Part shown: one piece after another, positions 56,116-64,000 of the stretch
How positions within the stretch are numbered: the stretch's first letter is position 1
Layout of the letters: each line of letters begins with the position of its first letter
Origin: Streptococcus australis
Lineage (GTDB): Bacteria; Bacillota; Bacilli; Lactobacillales; Streptococcaceae
Length of the DNA stretch: 64,000 bases
Reading direction: 5' to 3'
Assembly: GCF_003943615.1 (NCBI RefSeq)
Contig: NZ_RJPZ01000002.1
Span: 222,486-286,485, forward strand
Program-made: the position numbers and the translations under genes
Notes under the pieces: generated by a model
Told to the model about the DNA's origin: nothing
What the model saw: only the letters and a program-made list of their open reading frames with translations
The model's database searches: none

Positions 56116-57243
56116 TTACTTCCCACTGACTTCCTTTGTTGGACGATAAACTCTTGGTACGCGATCGCTCAAGACACAAACCACCTCATAGTTGATCGTG
56201 CCTCTATAGACTGCTACATCCGTTGCCGTGATAGCTAGATCACCATCTGTTCCAATCAATACCACCTTGGTCCCAATCGGATAGGCCTTGGGTAGGCGAA
56301 TGGTGATTTGGTCCATGGATACGCGACCGACAATTGGACAGAATTGACCATCAATAAGGACATGAAAACCTTGCATATCTCTAGTCCAGCCATCTGCATA
56401 GCCAATCGGAATCGTCCCAATCCACTCTTCCTCAGTAGTCTGATAGGTCGCTCCATAGCCAACTGTCTGCCCCACCTCTAGTGGCTTGACATGCACCAAT
56501 TCTGTTTCCAAACTTAAAGCAGGACGAATATTGTAAGGTAGTTCTAACTCTCTTCCACTTGGATTGAGGCCATACATGACATCGCCCAGTCGAACAGCAT
56601 TAAAAATGGTATCAGCATGCCATAAAGTCGTTGCTGAATTGCTGGCATGAACGATTTCTGGAGTATAGGGTAAGAGCTCCAACAGGGTCCTAAACCGTTG
56701 CAATTGTCCTTGGAAATGACGGTCATCTTTCTCGTCAGCTGTAGCAAAATGAGTAAAGATCCCTTCCACTTCTGCTCCATGGTCTCTTAATAAGATCATA
56801 GCCTCTTGCAAATCTTCGGCTGAACGAAAACCAATCCGTCCCATTCCTGAATCCACTTTAATATGAACCTTCAAACCAGTCAAATCAGACTTTTTAGCTA
56901 ATAAAGATTTCAACCACTCGAGACTAGCCACTGTATAACGAATTCCTTCTTTGATGGCAATCTCTATGAAATCTATTGGAGCAACTCCCAAAATTAAAAT
57001 CGGCTTTTCACCAGATACTTGGCGAACTTCTATGGCTTCGTCTAGGTTGGAGACACAAAAAGCATCTACCATTGGCAATAAGCGTTCTACCACTGGCTCA
57101 ACTCCATGGCCGTATGCATTGGCCTTGACAACCGCAAAGGTCAAGGTCTCTTTCGGAATATGGTCCTGTATTTGTCGAACATTATAGGCAATAGCCTCCA
57201 CATCCACATATGCTCGCGTTGGTCTATGTATACTAGCTTTCAT
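56116..57243 (-). CDS. alr: Alanine racemase
   Basis: A 375-residue PLP enzyme that supplies D-alanine for the cell wall. The PLP Lys motif is [13 protein letters not shown] (about 37-49), the second-site Tyr lies in VGYGATYQT, and SMDQITI is present. Start at 57243 after GGAGGAAAG. It overlaps acpS by 11 bp, and the acpS-alr-recG order is usual in streptococci. Confidence 0.96.
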   Translation of the reverse strand: MKASIHRPTRAYVDVEAIAYNVRQIQDHIPKETLTFAVVKANAYGHGVEPVVERLLPMVDAFCVSNLDEAIEVRQVSGEKPILILGVAPIDFIEIAIKEGIRYTVASLEWLKSLLAKKSDLTGLKVHIKVDSGMGRIGFRSAEDLQEAMILLRDHGAEVEGIFTHFATADEKDDRHFQGQLQRFRTLLELLPYTPEIVHASNSATTLWHADTIFNAVRLGDVMYGLNPSGRELELPYNIRPALSLETELVHVKPLEVGQTVGYGATYQTTEEEWIGTIPIGYADGWTRDMQGFHVLIDGQFCPIVGRVSMDQITIRLPKAYPIGTKVVLIGTDGDLAITATDVAVYRGTINYEVVCVLSDRVPRVYRPTKEVSGK

Positions 57244-57595
57244 TTCTTTCCTCCAAAATGACACTGGTCGAAACTAAATCGCCTGAGTGACTAATCGAAA
57301 CCCATATCTTTCCACTAAAAGGGGCTTTAGAAAAATAGGGAGCTCCTTTTTGATTGGTTAGAATTTCCAGATCCTGAAATCCTACTGGACCAATTCCTGT
57401 TCCCCAAGCCTTGGAAAAGGCTTCTTTTGCAGACCATCGTCCGGCCAGGTATTCCATTTTCCGTTTCCCGGATAATTGATCGAACCGTTCTCTTTCTGTC
57501 TCTGTCAATACCTTGGAAGCAAATCTGGGATGTCTCTGGTAGGCCTCTTCAATGGATTCGATCGATTCGATATCTATCCCATGTCCAACAATCAT
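57233..57595 (-). CDS. acpS: Holo-[acyl-carrier-protein] synthase
   Basis: A 120-residue phosphopantetheinyl transferase that activates acyl carrier protein. It has GHGIDIESI (metal Asp) and [16 protein letters not shown] (metal Glu/Lys). Start at 57595 after AGAGGAATA; an in-frame extension of 13 codons upstream has no ribosome site. It overlaps the alr start. Confidence 0.95.
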   Translation of the reverse strand: MIVGHGIDIESIESIEEAYQRHPRFASKVLTETERERFDQLSGKRKMEYLAGRWSAKEAFSKAWGTGIGPVGFQDLEILTNQKGAPYFSKAPFSGKIWVSISHSGDLVSTSVILEERNES

Positions 57596-57645
57596 ATCTA
57601 TTCCTCTTTGATAATTCTCTATTCGCAACTCCATTTAAGAAGGAA

Positions 57646-57672
57646 AGGGCTGAGAATGTTTTCTCCAGCCCT
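57646..57672 (-). terminator. Hairpin terminator after the DAHP synthase gene
   Basis: AGGGCT-GAGAA and TTCTC-C-AGCCCT pair around a short TGTT loop; on the minus strand a TTTCC run follows. It sits between the DAHP synthase stop and acpS. Confidence 0.7.
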
Positions 57673-57678
57673 CTCCTC

Positions 57679-58710
57679 TTATTCAGCTACATACTGATAT
57701 ATTTCTCGTACTAAGCTTTCTGTCTTTTCCCAACCCAAGCATGGGTCTGTGATTGATTGACCAAATACTTCTGGTTGATCTTGACGACCGTCCTCCAGAT
57801 AAGATTCAATCATAAATCCACGAACCACATCATGGATAATTGGATTCCAGCTTCGATTACTAAGGGTCTCTCTGACAATGCGAATCTGTTCAGCAAATTT
57901 TTTCCCAGAATTATCATGATTGGTATCAACCAAGATAAATGGATGTTGCAATCCCAAGGCTTGGTAACGATGAGCAGCTTCTAGCAAATCTTCATAGTGG
58001 TAGTTTGGAATGTTTTTCCCATTCGCGTCTAAAGCTCCACGCAGAATAGCGTGTCCGAATGGATTTCCATTTGTTTCCACAGAACGACCATTATAGAAGA
58101 AATGATGCCCATGCTGTGCAGCATAAATCGCATTAAACATGACAGACAGATTTCCAGATGTCGGATTTTTCAATCCAGTTGGGACTGAAATCCCACTTGC
58201 CACAAAACGGTGGCCTTGATCTTCTACAGAACGGGCCCCAATAGCAACATAGGAAAGTAAATCTTCAACAAATGGGTAGGTCTCTGGATACAAAAGTTCG
58301 TCTGCTGTTGTCAATCCGGTTTCGGTAATCACTCGATGATGCAGGCGACGAACTGCCTTTAAACCAGCTACAAAACTTGGTTCTGAAGCAGTATCCGGCT
58401 GATGCATCAAGCCTTTATAGCCATCTCCATTGGTCCGAGGCTTGGCAGTATAGACCCGCATCACAATGAAGACCTGATCTTTGACTTCTTCTTGAAGGGC
58501 TGCTAGGCGACGAGCATATTCCATCACTGCTTCCTCATTATCTGATGAACATGGCCCCATCACAAGCAAAATGCGCTTGTCTTCTCCCTTTAAAATAGAG
58601 GCTAGTTCACGGTCACGCGCTTCTTTGCGAGCCAATTGTTCACCCTCTAAGCGATAAAGAGAAGTCACCGCTGTTTCATCAATGATTGGGCTAGTAGCTG
58701 TAAAAGACAT
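57679..58710 (-). CDS. 3-deoxy-7-phosphoheptulonate synthase (DAHP synthase, class I)
   Basis: A 343-residue enzyme joining phosphoenolpyruvate and erythrose 4-phosphate, the first step to aromatic amino acids. It has LLVMGPCSSDNEEAVMEYARRL, MRVYTAKPRTNGDGYKG and the metal His in DTNHDNSGK. Streptococci often carry two tandem copies; only one is seen here, upstream of acpS. The gene is 20 bp downstream of secA, so it may be read through from it. Confidence 0.93.
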   Translation of the reverse strand: MSFTATSPIIDETAVTSLYRLEGEQLARKEARDRELASILKGEDKRILLVMGPCSSDNEEAVMEYARRLAALQEEVKDQVFIVMRVYTAKPRTNGDGYKGLMHQPDTASEPSFVAGLKAVRRLHHRVITETGLTTADELLYPETYPFVEDLLSYVAIGARSVEDQGHRFVASGISVPTGLKNPTSGNLSVMFNAIYAAQHGHHFFYNGRSVETNGNPFGHAILRGALDANGKNIPNYHYEDLLEAAHRYQALGLQHPFILVDTNHDNSGKKFAEQIRIVRETLSNRSWNPIIHDVVRGFMIESYLEDGRQDQPEVFGQSITDPCLGWEKTESLVREIYQYVAE

Positions 58711-58730
58711 AGGCAGATCCTTTCATACGA

Positions 58731-61250
58731 TTAGAGTTTTTTACCGTGGCAGTTTTTAAATTTCTTACCAGATCCACATGGACAAATGTCGTTACGTTTG
58801 ATTTGGCTCAAATCAAGATCTTCTGGTAAATCAGTTTTTTGAGCAGCAATATTACGAGTCGCTGTCGTTGAAATACTATGTTCTGTACGTGGGCGCTCTT
58901 GTTCGTGAATTTGAGCTTTCATCATGAGACGAGTCACATCAAACTCAATAGAACCAATCATATCGTTGAACATACGGAATCCTTCAGATTGGTATTCAAC
59001 CACTGGATTATTTTGCGCATAGCCACGGAGACCGACAGCATTACGCAATTGGTCTAAGGCATCGATGTGATCTGTCCATTTACTATCCACAACACGAAGG
59101 ATCAAGACTTTTTGGAATTCTCTAACTGCTTCTTCATCGCGTAATTTCGCTACTTGGTTTTCATAAACCTCTTCAGCTCGTTGGAACAAGTAATCAATCA
59201 CATCTTTATCCGATTTGCCTTCAATATCGCTCTCTGAAATGGTATCTTCAGGGACCAAATTGTATTTGGCAAAGTTCAAGATAGCTTCCGTACGTTCTTC
59301 CTTGCTTGAGTGGCTTGCCCCTTCAACGATCCGTTTAATGGTTCGTTTGATCATGGCCTTGATTTCTGGAGCCAAATCACGATCCGCTGTAATCACATCA
59401 TAGCGTTGAGAGTAGATAATCTCGCGTTGTTCCCGCATGACGTCATCATACTGAAGGACTTGCTTACGAGTGTCATAGTTGTTCCCTTCCACTCGTTTTT
59501 GGGCTGCTTCAACTTGACGTGTAAACATGTTGGATCGGATGACAGATTCTTCTTCGCTTAGTTTGAAGCGGTCTAGCAAGGCTTTGATGCGCTCTGAACC
59601 GAAACGACGCATCAACTCATCTTCAAGAGAAAGGTAGAATTGAGATTCACCCGGGTCCCCTTGACGTCCGGAACGTCCACGCAACTGGTTATCAATACGA
59701 CGGCTTTCATGACGCTCTGTACCAATGACACATAGTCCGCCCAATTCACGAACCCCTTCACCGAGCTTGATATCGGTACCACGTCCGGCCATGTTGGTCG
59801 CGATGGTAACGGCACCACGTTGACCCGCATTCATGATGATTTGAGCTTCTTTGTAGTGGTTTTTCGCATTCAAAACTTCGTGGGGAACTCCTGCTTCGAC
59901 CAAGAGACGAGATAAATAGTCACTGGTTTCAACGGCAACGGTACCCACCAAGACTGGTTGCCCTTTTTCGTAACGTGCTTTTACATCTTCTACTACAGCC
60001 TTAAACTTCGATTTCAAGCTTGGGTAAAGAAGATCTGGATGGTCAATACGAGCAATCGGACGGTTTGTTGGAATTGGAATGACGCGAATGTTGTAAATTT
60101 CACGGAATTCTTCTTCTTCTGTCTTACCAGTACCTGTCATCCCTGAAAGTTTTTTGTACATCCGGAAGAGGTTTTGGTAAGTAATAGAAGCTGATGTTTT
60201 GGTTTCTTCTTGGACTGGTACACCTTCTTTAGCCTCAATCGCTTGGTGCAAGCCGTCTGAATAACGACGTCCTTCCATGGTCCGACCTGTAAATTGGTCG
60301 ACGATCAAGATTTCTTGATCCTCACTGACCACATAGTCGATGTCCAAAATCATGATATAGTTGGCACGGAGGGCATTGTCAATGTAGTGCGTTAAAGCAA
60401 CATTTTCGATGTCATACAAGTTTTCAAGCTTAAAGTAGCTTTCAGCCTTATCAATCCCAGAATCTGACAAACCAATCGTTTTTGAAGGAACATCAATGAT
60501 ATAGTCTTCTTCTTCCAAAGATTTCACAAAGGCATCCGCCATGTGATAGAGTTGGCTAGTTTCTGTAGAAGTCTGACCTGAAACAATCAATGGAGTACGG
60601 GCTTCATCAATCAAGATCGAGTCTACCTCATCGACCAAGGCATAGTTCAAAGGACGTTGTACCATATTTTCGGCACGAACAACCATGTTATCACGCAAGT
60701 AGTCGAAACCGATTTCCGCATTGGTTGAATAGGTGATATCACAAGCATAAGCTTCTTGTTTTTCAGAAGGTGATTTTGCAGCCAGGTTGATCCCAACTGA
60801 CAAACCAAGCCATGAGTACAATTCACCCATCTCTGTCGCATCACGTTCTGTCAGGTATTCATTGACCGTAACAACGTGAACCCCTTTACCAGATAGGGCA
60901 TTCAAATACACCGGCATGGTCGCAGTCAAGGTTTTCCCTTCCCCTGTACGCATTTCTGGAACGTCACCATGGTGAAGAACAATCCCCCCCATGACCTGTA
61001 CTTTATAAGGGAACAAGCCCAAGACACGCTTAGCACCTTCACGAACTACTGCGAAAGCTTCATAGAGGAGATCATCCAATGATTCACCATCTTGGTAGCG
61101 TTGTTTGAACTCTTCTGTTTTCGCCTTCAGTTCATCATCTGACAAGGCAGCCATTTGATCTTCATAGGAGAAGACCTTGTCTGCCATCTTTTCCAATCGT
61201 CTTAATTCACCTTTATCATTTTCGATAATTGTTTTTAATAAATTAGCCAT
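58731..61250 (-). CDS. secA: Preprotein translocase ATPase SecA
   Basis: An 839-residue motor that drives proteins through SecYEG. The nucleotide-binding motifs are [14 protein letters not shown] (Walker A, about 99-112) and [17 protein letters not shown] (Walker B), with [12 protein letters not shown] as helicase motif VI. The C-terminal zinc-binding SEC-C tail is [19 protein letters not shown]. The length fits SecA1. A good promoter lies upstream. Confidence 0.97.
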   Translation of the reverse strand: MANLLKTIIENDKGELRRLEKMADKVFSYEDQMAALSDDELKAKTEEFKQRYQDGESLDDLLYEAFAVVREGAKRVLGLFPYKVQVMGGIVLHHGDVPEMRTGEGKTLTATMPVYLNALSGKGVHVVTVNEYLTERDATEMGELYSWLGLSVGINLAAKSPSEKQEAYACDITYSTNAEIGFDYLRDNMVVRAENMVQRPLNYALVDEVDSILIDEARTPLIVSGQTSTETSQLYHMADAFVKSLEEEDYIIDVPSKTIGLSDSGIDKAESYFKLENLYDIENVALTHYIDNALRANYIMILDIDYVVSEDQEILIVDQFTGRTMEGRRYSDGLHQAIEAKEGVPVQEETKTSASITYQNLFRMYKKLSGMTGTGKTEEEEFREIYNIRVIPIPTNRPIARIDHPDLLYPSLKSKFKAVVEDVKARYEKGQPVLVGTVAVETSDYLSRLLVEAGVPHEVLNAKNHYKEAQIIMNAGQRGAVTIATNMAGRGTDIKLGEGVRELGGLCVIGTERHESRRIDNQLRGRSGRQGDPGESQFYLSLEDELMRRFGSERIKALLDRFKLSEEESVIRSNMFTRQVEAAQKRVEGNNYDTRKQVLQYDDVMREQREIIYSQRYDVITADRDLAPEIKAMIKRTIKRIVEGASHSSKEERTEAILNFAKYNLVPEDTISESDIEGKSDKDVIDYLFQRAEEVYENQVAKLRDEEAVREFQKVLILRVVDSKWTDHIDALDQLRNAVGLRGYAQNNPVVEYQSEGFRMFNDMIGSIEFDVTRLMMKAQIHEQERPRTEHSISTTATRNIAAQKTDLPEDLDLSQIKRNDICPCGSGKKFKNCHGKKL

Positions 61251-61296
61251 TAGTATCCTTACTTTTCAAATTTCTTAAATTTTAAACGTTCTTTTT

Positions 61297-61325
61297 ATTA
61301 TAGCACACTGTAGCTTATCCATCAA
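61297..61325 (-). promoter_or_regulatory. Promoter of secA
   Basis: Minus strand TTGATG (61320-61325), 17 bp, TATAAT (61297-61302), about 45 bp before the start codon. Confidence 0.8.
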
Positions 61326-61419
61326 GAAATTCCATTGATTAGAAGATGGTTTCCCCCTCTTTTTTCCCTTATCCATTTCACCTTTTGCTCATCTATTAGA
61401 AAAATCCTTAAAACAACAA

Positions 61420-61447
61420 AAGGTTAAGTACTTGACGACTCAACCTT
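61420..61447 (-). terminator. Terminator of manA
   Basis: AAGGTTAAGT / ACTCAACCTT stem with one wobble. TTTTG follows on the minus strand, 10 bp past the manA stop. Confidence 0.8.
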
Positions 61448-61457
61448 CTATCTACGT

Positions 61458-62402
61458 TTATGGATGACTGACAATTAATTCCATCTCTTCTCCTGATAAG
61501 GTCCAATTCTGGATATCACTCGTTAAGATAAAATGTTCTCCTTTTCCAATCGGATAATCTACCCTATCTACCTGAAGACTTCCTTGCCCTGAGAGAACGC
61601 TCACCAAACTATAATCATGGGTCTTTTCAAATCGAACTTCCCCATTGATGACCCATTTGTGAACACCAAAGAAGTCATTGGCCACTAACAAAGTCGATGA
61701 CAAGTGGTCAACTTTTTCCTCAACTGGTCGGCTATTTGCCGGAGCACCTAAGTTCAGGACATCAATAGACTGTTCAATGTGCAATTCACGTAAATTCCCT
61801 TGATCATCTTTGCGATCAAAGTCGTAAACTCGATACGTCGTGTCGCTTGATTGCTGGGTTTCCAAAATCAAGATACCCGAACCAATGGCATGCATGGTTC
61901 CACTTGGAACATAGAAGAAATCTCCCGCTTTCACAGGAACCCGTGCTAAAAGATCATCCCATTCTTTGGCTTCGATCATCTGACGTAATTCTTCCTTGGA
62001 CTGGGCGTGGTGACCATAGATAATCTCCGCACCTTCATCCGCAGCAATAATATACCAGCATTCGGTTTTCCCAAGTTCTCCTTCATGCTCCATTCCATAG
62101 GCATCATCTGGATGAACCTGAACACTGAGCCAGTCATTGGCATCCAGAATCTTTGTCAATAAAGGAAAGACCGGTTCTGTTCGATCTCCAAATAATTCAC
62201 GATGCTCTGCATAAAGTTGGTCTAACCCCATTCCAGCAAATGGCCCATTTTTAACAACAGAAACACCATGTGGATGGGCCGAAATAGCCCAGTATTCACC
62301 AACATGATCGCTCGGGATTTCATAGCCAAACTCATCTCGTAATCTAGTTCCACCCCAAATTTTTTCCTGCATGACGGATTGTAAAAATAACGGTTGTGAC
62401 AT
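61458..62402 (-). CDS. manA: Mannose-6-phosphate isomerase, class I
   Basis: A 314-residue cupin enzyme that interconverts mannose 6-phosphate and fructose 6-phosphate. Zinc ligands lie in VQVHPDDAYG, LGKTECWYII and VPSGTMHAIGSG. The short form is typical of Firmicutes. Start at 62402 after GGAGG; the open frame extends four codons upstream. Confidence 0.94.
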   Translation of the reverse strand: MSQPLFLQSVMQEKIWGGTRLRDEFGYEIPSDHVGEYWAISAHPHGVSVVKNGPFAGMGLDQLYAEHRELFGDRTEPVFPLLTKILDANDWLSVQVHPDDAYGMEHEGELGKTECWYIIAADEGAEIIYGHHAQSKEELRQMIEAKEWDDLLARVPVKAGDFFYVPSGTMHAIGSGILILETQQSSDTTYRVYDFDRKDDQGNLRELHIEQSIDVLNLGAPANSRPVEEKVDHLSSTLLVANDFFGVHKWVINGEVRFEKTHDYSLVSVLSGQGSLQVDRVDYPIGKGEHFILTSDIQNWTLSGEEMELIVSHP

Positions 62403-62509
62403 ACCTGCCTCCATATATCCTTGTATTCAATACCTTATTATACAAAATTTCATTCGTTTTTGAAAGCTCTACCAAGCCCTTCATCCCCTTTTTAATTTTT
62501 TGCACGTTT

Positions 62510-62539
62510 TTCGCATTTTTACCGGCTTTTCGCTATAAT
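62510..62539 (+). promoter_or_regulatory. Promoter of queG, giving a probable leaderless mRNA
   Basis: TTCGCA (62510-62515), 18 bp, TATAAT (62534-62539). The A of the ATG is only seven bases after the -10, the expected transcription start. Confidence 0.6.
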
Positions 62540-62545
62540 AGGTAT

Positions 62546-63685
62546 ATGAATCTCAAAGAATCCATTATCGAATTGGCTCACTCCATCGGTATTTCAAAAA
62601 TCGGTTTTACCACCGCAGATGATTTTTCCTATTTAGAAAAATCCCTCCGCCTAGCTGTAGAGGAAGGCCGAAATTCAGGGTTTGAGCACAAAAATATCGA
62701 AGAACGAATCCAGCCACGCTTAAGTTTAGCTTCTGCTAAAACAATTATTTCCATTGCCGTTGCATATCCTCACAAGTTAAAACAACAACCTCAGAAGACA
62801 GCCTATAAACGCGGAAAATTTACTCCCAACAGTTGGGGCATAGATTACCACTATGTCCTACAGGATAAGTTGGACCGCCTGGCTAAAGGGATTGAAGAAT
62901 TGACGGCTAACTTCGAATACAAGGGCATGGTGGATACCGGAGCCTTGGTGGATACTGCCGTTGCTCAACGGGCTGGCATTGGATTTATCGGCAAGAATGG
63001 CCTCGTCATCTCAAAAGAATATGGTTCTTATATGTTTTTAGGGGAGCTTATCACCAACCTAGAAATTGAACCCGACCAAGCAGTCGACTATGGTTGTGGA
63101 GATTGTAACCGCTGTGTAGAAGCCTGCCCGACATCTTGCTTAATTGGAGATGGCACCATGAATGCCCGACGTTGTCTGTCCTTTCAGACCCAAGACAAGG
63201 GGATGATGGATATGGAATTCCGTAAAAAGATTAAAACGGTCATCTACGGCTGTGATATCTGTCAAATCTGTTGTCCCTACAATCGTGGTCTGGATAACCC
63301 ACTAGCTACTGACATTGACCCTGAACTAGCTCACCCAGAATTAATCCCCTTTATCGAGCTATCCAATGGTCAATTCAAAGAAAAATTCGGAATGGTCGCT
63401 GGTAGTTGGCGGGGGAAAAATATCCTTCAGCGAAATGCCATCATTGCCTTGGCCAATGCGAACGACCGGTCTGCCATCCCTAAACTTCTAGAAATTATCG
63501 AAACTTCGCAAAACCAGATTCATATTGCAACAGCCATTTGGTCTCTGGGGGAGCTGATTCGAGAAGTCACACCTGACTTGGTTGATTTATTAACTTCCCT
63601 CAAAAACCCAAGTCCTGCTATTATAGAAGAACGCGAACGGTTTTTCCAAAAATTCCATCTAGATGAAATAGAGATACAAAAATAG
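62546..63685 (+). CDS. queG: Epoxyqueuosine reductase QueG
   Basis: A 379-residue cobalamin-dependent iron-sulfur enzyme for the last step of queuosine formation in tRNA. Two [4Fe-4S] motifs are clear: CGDCNRCVEACPTSC and CDICQICCPYNRG. The cobalamin-domain DTGALVDTAVAQRAGIGFIGKNG precedes them, and a HEAT-repeat-like C-terminus follows (from about 300). The ATG at 62546 starts the family's MNLKESIIELA; no ribosome site is seen and the promoter lies just before it, so the mRNA may be leaderless. The stop TAG overlaps the first base of repeat copy 7. Confidence 0.93.
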   Translation: MNLKESIIELAHSIGISKIGFTTADDFSYLEKSLRLAVEEGRNSGFEHKNIEERIQPRLSLASAKTIISIAVAYPHKLKQQPQKTAYKRGKFTPNSWGIDYHYVLQDKLDRLAKGIEELTANFEYKGMVDTGALVDTAVAQRAGIGFIGKNGLVISKEYGSYMFLGELITNLEIEPDQAVDYGCGDCNRCVEACPTSCLIGDGTMNARRCLSFQTQDKGMMDMEFRKKIKTVIYGCDICQICCPYNRGLDNPLATDIDPELAHPELIPFIELSNGQFKEKFGMVAGSWRGKNILQRNAIIALANANDRSAIPKLLEIIETSQNQIHIATAIWSLGELIREVTPDLVDLLTSLKNPSPAIIEERERFFQKFHLDEIEIQK

Positions 63686-63860
63686 AGAGTGGGACAGAAA
63701 TCGGTCATTCGTTAGAATTCGATTTCGTCGTCCCACCTCCGCACAGTTGAGTAGGGCTATAAAAGCTGATGAAATCAGCGTAGTAGAGCCCACTCAACCA
63801 CTGCGTCTTGCTCGACTATCCAAAGACAATTGAGAGGCTAGGACTTTGGTCCCAGCCTCT
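63685..63860 (-). repeat. 176-bp three-hairpin repeat, copy 7 (reverse orientation)
   Basis: The only copy in reverse orientation. It lies between the convergent queG and PAP2 genes. On the plus strand it ends with GTCCCAGCCTCTTTT, a terminator-like end for queG. A T-to-A change in ATTG (ATAG here) distinguishes it from the others. Confidence 0.95.
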
Positions 63861-63897
63861 TTTATAGTTCACCTCATCCTTCTTCCTGACCTTATTC

Positions 63898-63999
63898 TTA
63901 AAAAAGCCCCAAGGGATAAAACCAAAAGAACCCCCAAAGAATAGCAGATAAAAAACCAACCACAACATCACGAACAAAATGGACTCCAGCCAGAACACG
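63898..63999 (-). CDS. PAP2 family phosphatase, C-terminal end (partial)
   Basis: Only the last 33 residues are inside the window: RVLAGVHFVRDVVVGFLSAI and a hydrophobic end, then TAA. R-x5-H-x3-D fits motif 3 of PAP2 phosphatases (SRX5HX3D), so this is probably a membrane lipid phosphatase such as an undecaprenyl- or phosphatidate-type enzyme. The rest, with motifs 1 and 2, lies beyond the right edge. Confidence 0.65.
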   Translation of the reverse strand, partial: RVLAGVHFVRDVVVGFLSAILWGFFWFYPLGLF

Positions 64000-64000
64000 A

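Noticed and set aside
63816..63998. 61-codon minus-strand frame running from the right edge into repeat copy 7
   Set aside because: It is one frame off the PAP2 frame, which shows R-x5-H-x3-D and stops at 63898. The longer frame has no domain and ends in repeat sequence.
1..64000. CRISPR array, prophage, insertion sequence or integrase
   Set aside because: No regularly spaced direct repeats and no transposase, integrase or phage structural proteins among the open frames.

Overview
This is a 64 kb stretch of a low-GC Firmicute chromosome and almost certainly a Streptococcus of the mitis/sanguinis type. The evidence is the neighbourhoods: gnd-ritR, pncA-codY, metQ-M20 peptidase-metN-metI, yqeG-yqeH-yhbY-nadD-yqeK-rsfS, gatCAB, acpS-alr-recG, lemA-htpX and an Rgg-type regulator. 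A S. parasanguinis-like species is possible, but that is a guess. The window is mostly core genome. No rRNA, tRNA, prophage, transposase or CRISPR array was seen.

Layout. 1-2001: dnaI (cut by the window edge), dnaB and nrdR. 2115-8448: an endonuclease-fold phosphodiesterase, a PTS EIICBA permease with palindromic operators, the atypical response regulator ritR, gnd and a YceD-family protein. 8656-11019: an Rgg regulator, a 58-residue ORF and an MFS transporter. 11199-14544: htpX-lemA, rsmG and a PfkB kinase. 14617-18656: a nucleoside phosphorylase / ECF transporter (A and T) / SDR operon. 18997-23857: pyrP behind a PyrR-type leader, a DUF4299-like protein, trhO, and an XRE regulator with two membrane proteins. 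23996-32215: two ECF S components, a SAM hydroxide adenosyltransferase, the methionine importer operon and M20 hydrolases. 32551-41025: yebC, tmcAL, an AT-rich AAA-TOPRIM ATPase, a methyltransferase, and the rsfS/yqeK/nadD/yhbY/yqeH/yqeG assembly and NAD cluster. 41199-48803: a TVP38 protein, an EamA transporter, a butanediol-type dehydrogenase, gatCAB, pncA and codY. 49141-63999: an aminotransferase, uspA, a HAD/NTP-PPase fusion, asparaginase, recG, alr, acpS, a DAHP synthase, secA, manA, queG and the end of a PAP2 phosphatase.

The most distinctive non-coding feature is a 176-bp repeat present in seven near-identical copies. Each folds into three hairpins, and all seven sit at gene 3' ends, five of them between convergent genes. 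Two genes, the PfkB kinase and the HAD fusion, take their last codons from it. A separate element (39185-39337) forms an outer stem enclosing three perfect hairpins and has no obvious family.

The only clear accessory protein is the stand-alone AAA/TOPRIM ATPase at 34509-36272, a candidate single-gene defence function inserted into an otherwise conserved cluster. Regulatory signals include MalR/CcpA-like operators at the PTS gene, a PyrR attenuator at pyrP, a near-consensus CodY box at codY, and a probable leaderless queG mRNA. Functions are assigned from recognised motifs and remembered gene order; no database search was possible.
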